This document shows positions 1 through 6,656 of a stretch of DNA of 11,657 nt, in pieces. Source of the DNA: JANXQE01 sp035651635 (GTDB lineage Bacteria; Verrucomicrobiota; Verrucomicrobiia; Limisphaerales; UBA8199); contig DASRFK010000183.1 in assembly GCA_035651635.1 (NCBI GenBank), positions 1-11,657 of the forward strand, read 5' to 3'. The notes below the pieces were generated by a model. That model was not told the DNA's origin, made no database searches, and worked only from the letters and a program-made list of their open reading frames with translations. The number at the start of each line of letters is the position of its first letter. Position 1 is the first letter of the stretch. The position numbers and the translations under genes are program-made.

Positions 1-80
1 GGCTGGAGCTGTTTGCTGGCCACCAACGTCAGTGGGTACAGCCTCGAACCGGCGCCGCCGGCAAGGATGATGCCTTTCAT
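1..80 (-). CDS. rfbA: Glucose-1-phosphate thymidylyltransferase, N-terminal fragment (runs off left edge)
   Basis: The reverse complement from 80 down to 1 reads ATG and then 26 open codons beginning MKGIILAGGAGSRLYPLT and continuing ..ASKQLQ. This is the signature N-terminus of RmlA/RfbA: the GGxGxRLxPLT nucleotide-binding loop followed by the SKQL segment. The enzyme joins glucose-1-phosphate and dTTP to give dTDP-glucose, the first step of dTDP-L-rhamnose synthesis for surface polysaccharide, in the cytoplasm. The GxGxR loop has Ala where many homologues have Ser (GGAGSR versus GGSGTR), a mild variation. Only the first tenth or so of a roughly 290-aa family is visible. The start lies 37 nt beyond the stop of the hydrolase gene on the same strand, so co-transcription is possible. 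I see no convincing Shine-Dalgarno site in that gap. Other sugar-nucleotidyltransferases share the loop, but the SKQL piece favours RfbA. Confidence 0.85.
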   Translation of the reverse strand, partial: MKGIILAGGAGSRLYPLTLVASKQLQ

Positions 81-117
81 TCAGGCGCGCAAGATAAGTC
101 AGGAGCGCTAAAATGCA

Positions 118-2184
118 TTAAAATTGTGCCGCTCTTTGGGCGATTTCAGCATCCGTTTGACGCCCTGATTCAATTCGCAGATTTCGGTGGCTGCCCGCGG
201 CGTCATACGCGGCCTGGAGGGAATCAGTGGGAAATCTTGCCCCTGCGTTATGCAGCAGGAGAGGTCGTGGCGCGCCCAGGATGGCGGCACCTTCGAATCC
301 GCCCATGGCCAGAATCCCGGGACAGAACAGGTCGGGCGCAAGCAGTGTCGACTCATCCGACAGATCGAGGCCGTCGCAATCGGCGACGACGGCATCGGCG
401 CCCGGCGCGGCGAGCAGAGCGTACAGCCCGGCGCGCCCGCTGCCGACGAGGGTGACATGGAAGGGCAGCGGCTTGCGTCTCTCGATCGAGCGGGCGACCG
501 AACAGACGCTCAGCAGATCGCACACGTGTTGCTGCAGCTCGGTTCGATTGTAGGTAGCGTAGAAATCTTTGAACACGTCGGGCGTTTGCCCGGAGCTGTA
601 AGATTCGATGCTCAGCACGGCGACGCCATGGCGCAGGAACGCCAGGACGGAAGCTAAGGGTGCTGTCGGCGTGCTTTGTGATGGGGCAGCCGTATTCGCG
701 GAAGCGAGCACGATCAGCCGCGGATTGGGTTGTTGAAGAATATCGAGCGGCGCCCAATAAGTGCAGCGCACGGCGCTTTCCTGACCGGGACGTGTGACGC
801 TAACCGGCATGGCGTTGAATTGATTGCAGGTGATCATCTTTTCGACGCGGGCCTGCGCCCCGAGATTGGGCCAGTCGACCTGCAACGTATGCCGCCAGGA
901 CGGCAGCATTACCGTTTGATATTTTCTTAAACCGGCCACGTCCTGCGGAACCAGCGATTTCCATTCCCGCCGGTGCATCTCGCGTAGCGATTGCAGGAAT
1001 TGGGGCATGGTCATCGCTCCCTGCGGCAGCTCATTTTTGGCGAACACCCGAAGCTCGGCGTCGGGCTCCTTTTGAAACGGTTTTTCTTTCAGCGCCGACG
1101 GATCTTTGGCGCCCAGCAGCCATTTGCCAAACCAGCCATACACCGCCTCGCGGCTGGTTTGGTTATAATTATGGTCGAAATTAAAACGCACGTAACTGAA
1201 CCGCTCGGGATGGCGCAGGAGTTGGTAGATGTGCGCAATCGAAGGGCCTTCAACCGTTGGTGTGTCTTTAGTCCAATCGCCGGTAGCGGCGACCAGGATC
1301 TGCGGGCGCGGAGCGGCAGCGGCCGCGATTTCCATATTAGAAAACTCGACGCGCAGGCCGGGCGCATTCTCGCACAGGCACCCGCCTTGCATGGTGTGAG
1401 AGACCATTACCACCGGGGCCTGCGCCGCCAACCGATTCTCAATCGCGCCCAGCATGAAAGTTTGCGTGCCGCCCCCGGATTCGCCCGTCACCGCAAGGCG
1501 TTTCGGATCGGCGTCGGGCAATGATTCCAGGAAGTCCAAAGCCCGAATACTGTTCCAGGTCTGCAGTCCCATCAGGCTGATGTTCCAGAGCAAGTCGGTT
1601 TTATTGGTGGCAATCTGGTGATGAATATCGGAATAGGATTGCGTGGGCGAAACATCGGCGAAATGGGTGTCGTTGTAACCGATCATGTCGTAGGAGAACG
1701 CGATCATCCCCTGGCGGGCGAAGTTGATGCAGCGCCCGGCAATGCTCCCGTCCTTGTTATCGGCCATGCGGCCGTTGGCCCAATGACCGTGCGGATTGAG
1801 AATGGCTGGAAAAGGTCCGTTACCCCGGCCGAGCGGGCGATATAGGTTGCCGCCCAGATAAAGGCCTGGCCAGGTCTCAAAATAGACCTTCTCGATGCTA
1901 TACCCGTCACGTTCGATTTTTCCGAAAATCTGCGCTTTAATGCGTGTTTTCTCCGGCATCGGCCACAAACCGCAACTAACCAGCACCTGCTGGCGAATTT
2001 CCTTGGCCCGGTCTTCCCATTGTTTGGCAGAGGAAATCGTTGGGAAAGTGCGTGGCGTGTTCAGATCGACAACGCGATTGGTCTCTGGGCCCGGTGAGGC
2101 GGTCTGGGCCACGGCCTGAAAGCTGGAGTGACTCACGATCAGGAGTAAGGGGAGACAAAAAGCGAGCTGAACCGGGGTTTTCAT
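118..2184 (-). CDS. Exported alpha/beta hydrolase, acetylxylan-esterase-like, with a second degenerate hydrolase half
   Basis: The 688-aa product starts with a typical signal peptide (MKTP, hydrophobic residues about 7-18, AQA-type cleavage region near 25-28), so it should act in the periplasm or outside the cell. Residues about 60-360 form an alpha/beta hydrolase domain: oxyanion-side HGHW at 132-135, nucleophile elbow GESGGG with Ser236, the family block GGCLCENAPGLR at 267-278, probable acid Asp303 in ATGDW, and probable catalytic His338 in FDHNYN, followed by SREAVY. These blocks match the large acetylxylan-esterase-like families common in Verrucomicrobia and Planctomycetes; the substrate is unknown but likely an acylated polysaccharide. 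Residues about 450-688 resemble a second hydrolase fold whose elbow reads VGSGRAG, with Arg584 where the nucleophile Ser would sit, so this half is probably inactive. It is transcribed toward rfbA. The ATG at 2184 is chosen because the signal peptide begins there; no clear Shine-Dalgarno site precedes it. Confidence 0.85.
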   Translation of the reverse strand: MKTPVQLAFCLPLLLIVSHSSFQAVAQTASPGPETNRVVDLNTPRTFPTISSAKQWEDRAKEIRQQVLVSCGLWPMPEKTRIKAQIFGKIERDGYSIEKVYFETWPGLYLGGNLYRPLGRGNGPFPAILNPHGHWANGRMADNKDGSIAGRCINFARQGMIAFSYDMIGYNDTHFADVSPTQSYSDIHHQIATNKTDLLWNISLMGLQTWNSIRALDFLESLPDADPKRLAVTGESGGGTQTFMLGAIENRLAAQAPVVMVSHTMQGGCLCENAPGLRVEFSNMEIAAAAAPRPQILVAATGDWTKDTPTVEGPSIAHIYQLLRHPERFSYVRFNFDHNYNQTSREAVYGWFGKWLLGAKDPSALKEKPFQKEPDAELRVFAKNELPQGAMTMPQFLQSLREMHRREWKSLVPQDVAGLRKYQTVMLPSWRHTLQVDWPNLGAQARVEKMITCNQFNAMPVSVTRPGQESAVRCTYWAPLDILQQPNPRLIVLASANTAAPSQSTPTAPLASVLAFLRHGVAVLSIESYSSGQTPDVFKDFYATYNRTELQQHVCDLLSVCSVARSIERRKPLPFHVTLVGSGRAGLYALLAAPGADAVVADCDGLDLSDESTLLAPDLFCPGILAMGGFEGAAILGAPRPLLLHNAGARFPTDSLQAAYDAAGSHRNLRIESGRQTDAEIAQRAAQF

Positions 2185-2239
2185 GACGAAATCGAGATTG
2201 AGTCAACCAAGCCCGGAATGAAAGAGGAAAGTCTTCTAT

Positions 2240-2254
2240 CGCCGGAATCCGGCG
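2240..2254. repeat. Short inverted repeat, 6-bp GC stem
   Basis: CGCCGG (2240-2245) and CCGGCG (2249-2254) are exact reverse complements around a 3-nt AAT loop. No T-run follows on either strand, so it does not look like an intrinsic terminator. It sits about 55 nt upstream of the hydrolase start on the minus strand and could lie in that gene's leader. A chance palindrome is possible. Confidence 0.35.
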
Positions 2255-2276
2255 GAAGGAAGCCTATCCCGACAAG

Positions 2277-2439
2277 TACCAACCCCGTTACGGCCGCCTG
2301 CGCTCCGTCATCCGCTTCCTCGATACTGCTTATGCTTCGGTCCGGGAAGTTGAATACCAGGTGGGATTAGCCGTTGCCATTAGCAGTGGAGACCTCGAAG
2401 GTTCTCAATGGCTTGCTGCGGGCCCTACGGAAAGGGTAA
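2277..2439 (+). pseudogene. Relic of a four-helix-bundle (23S rRNA intervening sequence/S23-type) protein gene
   Basis: In the plus frame starting at 2277 the translation contains RFLDTAYASVREVEYQVGLA (about 2319-2378). This matches the conserved helix of the four-helix-bundle family (typical form FLxIAxGSLxELExQLxLA). The family's C-terminal signature appears shortly after, but in the +1 frame: ETSKVLNGLLRALRKG followed by TAA at 2437-2439 (typical form xxxxMLNGLIRSLRK). The two blocks are closer together than in intact members, which have a GYL-type loop of roughly 15-20 residues between them. The simplest reading is an internal deletion that also shifted the frame around 2375-2388. No credible start or N-terminal helices are visible upstream. 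Intact relatives are about 115-130 aa and occur alone or inside 23S rRNA insertions. The identification is by motif memory. Confidence 0.65.
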
Positions 2440-2568
2440 ACCGCCCTCCAGCCTGCACCGAGGTCGACCCGATGCCGGATTATGAAGACGTGCTGACCGA
2501 CTGAACCGAAGCGTCCCTTTGGGTTGCCGCCACTGGCTCCCTTGCCACCCGCGGGCCAGTTGGCTCGC

Positions 2569-3843
2569 TTAGGCTTGTTCGCGACGATAATGACAAGCCG
2601 CATAATGCTCGACCTCCGCCCTTTTAGTTGGCGATAAGTGTTCAAGCACCGTCTTTCCGTCCAGAACCACGCTACGGCACACCCACAATGCAGCAGGCGG
2701 AATATCACGAAAGCCGTCCGGGATGAGAAAGCAGTGATTATCGTTTCCGCAACCCATTATCCTGGACGCAGCGAATTTCAACGGCGTCCACCCCCATCTT
2801 CCGGGCTTGGTAAGATTTCTGCAGGTGAAAACTTGGTTAGGCACCTGGGAGAGATTCCCTGCAGACCAGTGCAGCGGCGTGTCTCCGTGCTCATCTTGCA
2901 GTTCCATATTTGTCCGAATGAGGAGTTTGGCCGGAATCTGCCTGAGCGAATCGCTTCTGGCGGCGTAATGAAAGGAGGTTAAACCCTGTGAGTCGAGAAT
3001 TTCCAAATGTTTTTGCGTCAAAACTCTGCTTGGAAGTTGATTGAGCGAGCCACTTTGGGCGGCGGCATGGAAGACGGTCTTTCCTGCGTCATCCTTCTCC
3101 GATAGAAGGCGAACCGTCAACAGGCGTTGAGGAATCATGGCCAGCTGTCCCGCAAATGCGGCCCAATGCAAAATTGTCTGGCCCTTTTCGTAATGCATTT
3201 TTAGCGCATCAGGTTTAAGCCGAGATTTAAGCCAGCCCGGATTTCCGGAGACCATGCTCCATTTCGTAGCGCCAAATGCTTTGTCCGAAAGGCATTCGAC
3301 CAATGCTTTGCCTTCCACTTCGACATCCAGGCAACGGCTCAACGCGATGGGCGGAACGTAATCATAACTGCTGTTCAAAGTGACGATTTCCAAAGGAGTT
3401 CCTCGTTGAGATCTCAGGGTTAAGGTTTCTTTGGTAAGCAGGTGTTCCGGGATCTGCGCCAGGTTCCCACCGAAAGCAGCATAGTGGAAGGCGGACATAC
3501 CCCGATTATCAGGCACTAGGAGATTCTCAAAAATCAGGAATTGGTTAGGGACTTTTGCCAACTCGCCCACCATAGCGGCGATATGGAGCGGAGTTCTACC
3601 TTCAGGATTGCCGTGGTTGAGATTCTCCAAGGTCATTTGCTTTGATGGCAGATCCGACCAAGACCCGTGAATCGCGATCCGATCGAGAGCGCACAAACCC
3701 TTCGCATCCCGAAAACGTAGGGTTTCAGTGGTTACCCATCCTTGGGGGAGATCTTTCCACTGACCCTTCTTAGCCGCTTCGTTGACCTGCTCGGCAATTG
3801 ATTTTGGCTTTTCCTCAGATTTTGGCTTTTCCGTTTGGTTCAT
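2569..3843 (-). CDS. Ankyrin-like repeat protein with IPxxLLT repeats
   Basis: The 424-aa product starts at the ATG at 3843. An in-frame open stretch continues to 4002 but would run into the response regulator gene, so the internal Met is preferred. After a Lys/Glu-rich N-terminus (MNQTEKPKSEEKPKS) come roughly 33-residue units in which an ankyrin-type core is joined to a conserved IPxxLLT segment: TPLHIAAMVGELAKVP (84-99), FHYAAFGGNLAQIPEHLLT (119-137), ILHWAAFAGQLAMIPQRLLT (224-243), VFHAAAQSGSLNQLPSRVLT (257-276), FHYAARSDSLRQIPAKLL (291-308) and PLHWSAGNLSQVPNQVFT (323-340). A distinct module with two proline residues and a D/EGK motif occurs twice (about 164-186 and 382-404), suggesting duplication of a whole repeat block. 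There is no signal peptide or membrane segment, so a cytoplasmic protein-binding scaffold is likely. It lies 67 nt downstream of the response regulator gene on the same strand, probably in one transcript. The partner is unknown. Confidence 0.8.
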   Translation of the reverse strand: MNQTEKPKSEEKPKSIAEQVNEAAKKGQWKDLPQGWVTTETLRFRDAKGLCALDRIAIHGSWSDLPSKQMTLENLNHGNPEGRTPLHIAAMVGELAKVPNQFLIFENLLVPDNRGMSAFHYAAFGGNLAQIPEHLLTKETLTLRSQRGTPLEIVTLNSSYDYVPPIALSRCLDVEVEGKALVECLSDKAFGATKWSMVSGNPGWLKSRLKPDALKMHYEKGQTILHWAAFAGQLAMIPQRLLTVRLLSEKDDAGKTVFHAAAQSGSLNQLPSRVLTQKHLEILDSQGLTSFHYAARSDSLRQIPAKLLIRTNMELQDEHGDTPLHWSAGNLSQVPNQVFTCRNLTKPGRWGWTPLKFAASRIMGCGNDNHCFLIPDGFRDIPPAALWVCRSVVLDGKTVLEHLSPTKRAEVEHYAACHYRREQA

Positions 3844-3910
3844 AAAGGTGCGAGGTTTATGGGAGGAAAGATTCGTGCAGCTCGCACCAATCTCTTTGTG
3901 AGCACCGTCA

Positions 3911-4495
3911 CTATCCCTTGAAGGATGTCGAAATAGTGTGACGGTGAATTCCAAGGGCCTCCGCCGCCCGCGATTTGTTGCCTTCCAGCAACTGAACCAC
4001 ATGGCGAATGTAAATCGATTGAACCTCTTGCAGAGAGAGGACGTCCTCGGGCCTCTGCGGCAATAAGATGGCAGGCGCCTGACGAGTTCTCTCGATCAAC
4101 TGCATCACCTGGCCCGCTAAAACAGTCGCACTGAAAGGTTTGCTCAGGAACGCGTCGGCCTTGTTCACGACCGCATCTGTCCGAACTTCCAAAGGCATTC
4201 CGCTAATCACGACGACTGGCATCGAAGGGTAAAGCTCCCTGGCTACCGTGAGGACTTCAACTCCGCTCCTGTCCAGCCCCCAGTCCAACACAGTCAGACT
4301 GATTTTTTGCGTCTGCATTGCAGTGAGAGCTTCCTCCACCGAGCTTGCGCCGACGCATGTCGTCCCCGCCCGACTCAATGCCCCAATAATTAGGGACTGC
4401 ATATCCGGATCGTCATCAACCACCAGCACCAGCGGCTTTTGCTCAAGGGCTTCACCGTTTACCCGGAACTCTTCACGCGGCATCACGTTGCTCAT
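3911..4495 (-). CDS. Response regulator, receiver domain plus Fis-type helix-turn-helix (RegA/ActR-like)
   Basis: The 194-aa product from the ATG at 4495 has a complete receiver domain (about residues 20-135): acidic pocket Asp27-Asp28-Asp29 in LVVDDDPD, phosphoacceptor Asp71 in TVLDWG, conserved Ser98 in VVISGMP and Lys119 in FLSKPF. A short linker leads to a Fis-type DNA-binding helix-turn-helix at about 153-192, with IYIRHVVQLLEGNKSRAAEA and then LGIHRHTIS. The layout is that of RegA/PrrA/ActR regulators, which lack the NtrC ATPase domain. This is the only receiver in the window with every phosphotransfer residue intact. The start is uncertain: ATG at 4513 or TTG at 4543 are also in frame, but the shortest form already leaves about 20 residues before the domain. 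No good Shine-Dalgarno site precedes any of them. It is probably co-transcribed with the ankyrin-like gene and diverges from the tandem receiver gene. Its kinase is not evident here. Confidence 0.88.
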   Translation of the reverse strand: MSNVMPREEFRVNGEALEQKPLVLVVDDDPDMQSLIIGALSRAGTTCVGASSVEEALTAMQTQKISLTVLDWGLDRSGVEVLTVARELYPSMPVVVISGMPLEVRTDAVVNKADAFLSKPFSATVLAGQVMQLIERTRQAPAILLPQRPEDVLSLQEVQSIYIRHVVQLLEGNKSRAAEALGIHRHTISTSFKG

Positions 4496-4811
4496 GCGAG
4501 CGCCATTTCGCATGGGGCGTGCCGACGACGATGCCGTCGACAACTCAAGTCGGACGTGTCGAAAGTTTCGCCAGAGCAGCTGTGACGGTGTATAAAATTA
4601 GGACTCACAGTGTCCTAAGGGTGTCGCAAAGATGGACGTGGTTGTTAGCGCTCGCGGCCTTTTTCGCCACGGTGTAAGCCCGGTAATCACTTCTACGGAA
4701 AGATGCCTCCATTGGTCAGACCGAAGCGCTTCTCAGAATAAAGAGGGATTGGATATAGATTGCTTATCGGGGTTTCTGGCACTGCGTCCGAATTGACCGC
4801 TGGCCTCGAAG
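4496..4811. other. Divergent intergenic region between two regulator genes
   Basis: These 316 bases separate the minus-strand response regulator from the plus-strand tandem-receiver gene and should carry promoters for both. An AT-rich run at 4591-4600 beside the inverted repeat at 4598-4618 is the best candidate core for the minus-strand promoter (TTTTATAC on that strand). On the plus strand TTGGTC (4712-4717) and AGAATA (4735-4740) are 17 nt apart, a weak sigma70-like arrangement. No small ORF with a credible start and ribosome site is apparent. The first codons of the response regulator would extend to 4543 if the TTG start is used. Confidence 0.4.
4598..4618. promoter_or_regulatory. Perfect 7-bp inverted repeat, candidate operator
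   Basis: TTAGGAC (4598-4604) and GTCCTAA (4612-4618) are exact reverse complements separated by 7 nt, so half-site centres are 14 bp apart. It abuts the AT-rich TATAAAATTA run and lies about 100 nt upstream of the response regulator ATG (about 55 nt upstream of the alternative TTG). That position would overlap the -35 region of a minus-strand promoter. There is no T-run and the stem is not GC-rich, so an operator fits better than a terminator. Autoregulation by the neighbouring Fis-type regulator is an inference. I did not see a second copy in the window. Confidence 0.45.
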
Positions 4812-5738
4812 ATGCTAATTCACACGTCAATCTTACGAAGGACACCTAATCAACAGATGCGTAATCAACCAGGGACGCGATCTCGTCAGAAGCAACCAAC
4901 TCTATGGCTGGTCGAAAGGCTGGATTGGCTGGAACTTCTGAGCGCGTTTCTTCACCACGAGTCAAACTCGTCACTGACGTCGTTTTCGCCCACAGGAGTA
5001 CTGGAAGCGTTGGAATGCCGGCAGGAACTTCCGGATATTTTAGTAACTGCGTTTTATTTTAACGGGGGCACTGTCAGTGGGCTGCGAATCGTCCATGAGC
5101 TTCGCACAATCGCTCCTGCGATTCCGGCCATTGTCATCAGCGGTTTCCCATCGGCGCATGTCCAAGGAGCAGCAGCCGATTGGCAGGTACGTCTCGATTA
5201 CACGCTGCAAAAGGGTGTTGGGTCCAACATCCTCGAGGAATTGCGCCGCGCTATTCAGGATTTGGGGCTAATCGAAAGAAGCGAAGTCGTTCAACCTTGC
5301 TGGCGACGTGATCCCATGGAAGCGCTTGCATTGACAGAAAGGAGGCGATCCCGAAAACCCGCGGCAAAGCGTCGGATAAAACCCAACCGCAAGCCATTGG
5401 TTTATCTGGTGGGCCATTCGAATTGCTGGCGAATGCTGAGGACATACGCCGAGGAGATGGCGGCGATGCGGTTTAAGCGCAGTTGCGATTATGACTCATT
5501 TTCCGACGAAACATGCGCATGGGCGAATCTAAGCCAACCAGGGATCAAGCCCGACCTGTTGATCACCGACTACTATCTCAACGGGGGATTCATCAATGGG
5601 CTGAAATTGATCAGCCACGCCCAAACAATGATACCCGGAATCTGCACGATTCTGGTTGGTTGCGGTTATTCCAGACTACACCTTCAAGGCGCCATAGAGG
5701 GTACAGGCATTTCGCCCGACTGGTTCTTTCATGACTAA
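4812..5738 (+). CDS. Tandem receiver-like (pseudo-receiver) protein
   Basis: The 308-aa product has two receiver-like domains, about 30-153 and 194-308, joined by a very basic linker (Arg/Lys-rich, 177-194). They are related to each other: PDILVTAFYFNGG (74-86) with HVQGA (116-120) in the first matches PDLLITDYYLNGG (247-259) with HLQGA (290-294) in the second. The phosphoacceptor position is Ala80 in the first domain and Asp253 in the second. The conserved Lys seems kept in the first (Lys134 in LQKGVG) but absent in the second, which ends at DWFFHD. The acidic pair after beta1 is missing in both (LWLVERLD and VYLVGHSN). Neither domain should be phosphorylated normally. No output domain, signal peptide or membrane segment is seen. 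The first ATG is kept, but ATG at 4857 is also possible; GAAGGA at 4837-4842 is 14 nt before it, a long spacing. It diverges from the canonical response regulator, which suggests a functional pairing. Confidence 0.78.
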   Translation: MLIHTSILRRTPNQQMRNQPGTRSRQKQPTLWLVERLDWLELLSAFLHHESNSSLTSFSPTGVLEALECRQELPDILVTAFYFNGGTVSGLRIVHELRTIAPAIPAIVISGFPSAHVQGAAADWQVRLDYTLQKGVGSNILEELRRAIQDLGLIERSEVVQPCWRRDPMEALALTERRRSRKPAAKRRIKPNRKPLVYLVGHSNCWRMLRTYAEEMAAMRFKRSCDYDSFSDETCAWANLSQPGIKPDLLITDYYLNGGFINGLKLISHAQTMIPGICTILVGCGYSRLHLQGAIEGTGISPDWFFHD

Positions 5739-5824
5739 TTGCCGGCAAAAGACTTTAGTGAACGCAGCTTACATCCAAAAGGCACACGCACTGAGAGTTC
5801 AGTACGCTCTCTTGGCTTAAAATT

Positions 5825-5834
5825 AAGGGCCCTT
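5825..5834 (+). promoter_or_regulatory. Ribosome-binding site inside a 10-bp palindrome
   Basis: AAGGGCCCTT is a perfect palindrome whose left arm, AAGGG, is the only Shine-Dalgarno-like sequence for the GDSL-like gene and sits 9 nt before its ATG at 5839. It supports that start. With no loop the palindrome cannot fold as a tight hairpin by itself, so its meaning for translation is unclear. Confidence 0.45.
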
Positions 5835-5838
5835 TTCA

Positions 5839-6471
5839 ATGAATCATATTGTTCTGCTTGGTGACTCCATTTTCGACAACGCCGCTTATGTTCCAGGCGG
5901 ACCGCCGCTCATCGCCCAACTGCGATCCATGCTGCCCGAGGGCTGGCAGGCGACGCTGGTTGCCATGGATGGGAGCGTCACCAGCGGCGTTATCACTCAG
6001 ATTGACCGCCTCCCTGTCTGTGCCACGCACCTAATTGTCAGCGCGGGTGGAAATGATGGTCTGTCCAGGGCGGGGATCTTGCAGATGCCGGTTGCTTCTG
6101 TCGGTGCGGCCATCGAACAATTGGCGGCTCTCAGGGCAGAATTCCAGCGAAATTATCAGAAGATGCTCCAAGCCCTGCAATCGAAGGGTAAGCCCTTTGC
6201 CATCTGCACCGTTTATGATCCGTGTTTTCCGGACTCGTGGACCCAGCTTGTGACCAAGACAGCCCTGAACATCTTCAACGACTGTATTCTTCGGGAGGGT
6301 ATTACGCGAGGATTGCCGGTCCTGGACCTCCGCCTGATCTGCTCGGAAGGCACCGATTATGCAAATCCGATCGAACCAGGGGTTCCGGGTGGACAGAAGA
6401 TCGCTGCCGCTATTCTCGAGTTGGTCCGTTCCCACGACTTCAGCTCGGGCAGGACGGTTGTGTATTGCTAA
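5839..6471 (+). CDS. GDSL/SGNH-hydrolase-like protein lacking the usual DxxH motif
   Basis: The 210-aa product opens with MNHIVLLGDSIFDN, giving the GDS block (Gly8-Asp9-Ser10, nucleophile Ser10) directly at the N-terminus, followed by SAGGND (68-73), the block III Asn72 of SGNH hydrolases. The C-terminal catalytic block is unusual: where DxxHP is expected it reads DYANPIEPGVPGGQKIA (173-189), with Asn176 in the His position. I recall an SGNH-like subfamily with a similar ANPIEP motif, so this may be typical of the group rather than decay; activity is uncertain. There is no signal peptide, which suggests a cytoplasmic location, unlike many secreted GDSL esterases. It starts 100 nt after the tandem-receiver gene, behind AAGGG at 5825-5829, and is followed 12 nt later by a small gene, so it is likely part of an operon. 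Substrate unknown. Confidence 0.8.
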   Translation: MNHIVLLGDSIFDNAAYVPGGPPLIAQLRSMLPEGWQATLVAMDGSVTSGVITQIDRLPVCATHLIVSAGGNDGLSRAGILQMPVASVGAAIEQLAALRAEFQRNYQKMLQALQSKGKPFAICTVYDPCFPDSWTQLVTKTALNIFNDCILREGITRGLPVLDLRLICSEGTDYANPIEPGVPGGQKIAAAILELVRSHDFSSGRTVVYC

Positions 6472-6483
6472 GGATCAAAGCGA

Positions 6484-6624
6484 ATGCAAAAGGAAAAACC
6501 AGCCGGCGATCGGGGTCTTGCAGACGACTCTGCTGCCAGGATCGAAAAACTACTTGAGCGGTGGCTGGTCCAGGAGGCCTTCAAGCTTAGCGATATAGAA
6601 AAAACCCAATGCCGGAGCATCTGA
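6484..6624 (+). CDS. Small hypothetical protein, 46 aa
   Basis: ATG at 6484 opens 46 codons to TGA at 6622-6624. The start is preceded by TAAGGA (6469-6474), with AGGA 9 nt before the ATG, one of the better Shine-Dalgarno sites in this window; it overlaps the stop of the GDSL-like gene. The product is polar and probably alpha-helical: a charged N-terminus (MQKEKPAGDRGLADD), an amphipathic stretch ARIEKLLERWLVQEAF (19-34), and a tail containing one Cys. The next gene begins 32 nt downstream, so the tight spacing on both sides supports a translated cistron. I recognise no family. It may be a small binding partner of a neighbour, or a chance ORF. Confidence 0.5.
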   Translation: MQKEKPAGDRGLADDSAARIEKLLERWLVQEAFKLSDIEKTQCRSI

Positions 6625-6656
6625 GTGTCCAAGCGCGCAAGAATCACTGAACGCAT

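Larger units (their letters stand above)
2185..2568. other. Gene-poor stretch between the hydrolase and the ankyrin-like gene
   Basis: No intact gene is supported in these 384 bases. They must hold the promoter of the minus-strand hydrolase gene, since the upstream minus-strand neighbour ends at 2569, but I cannot pick out convincing -35/-10 boxes. The stretch contains a short GC-rich hairpin (2240-2254) and a plus-strand four-helix-bundle gene relic (2277-2439), listed separately. From 2440 to 2568 I see nothing recognisable. An open minus-strand frame crosses it but has low-complexity Gly/Arg/Lys-rich content and no family resemblance. Confidence 0.5.

Noticed and set aside
187..1845. Several long plus-strand open frames opposite the esterase gene
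   Set aside because: They lie antisense to a gene with clear family motifs, have biased Arg/Gly/His content and resemble no protein family.
2440..2708. Minus-strand frame rich in Gly/Lys/Arg running out of the ankyrin gene region
   Set aside because: It has no start with a ribosome site and no recognisable fold, and it overlaps the ankyrin-like gene in another frame.
5780..5815. Short stems in the gap before the GDSL-like gene (ACTGA/TCAGT and GAGAG/CTCTC)
   Set aside because: Only 5-bp stems that overlap one another, with no T-run. Expected by chance in 100 nt.
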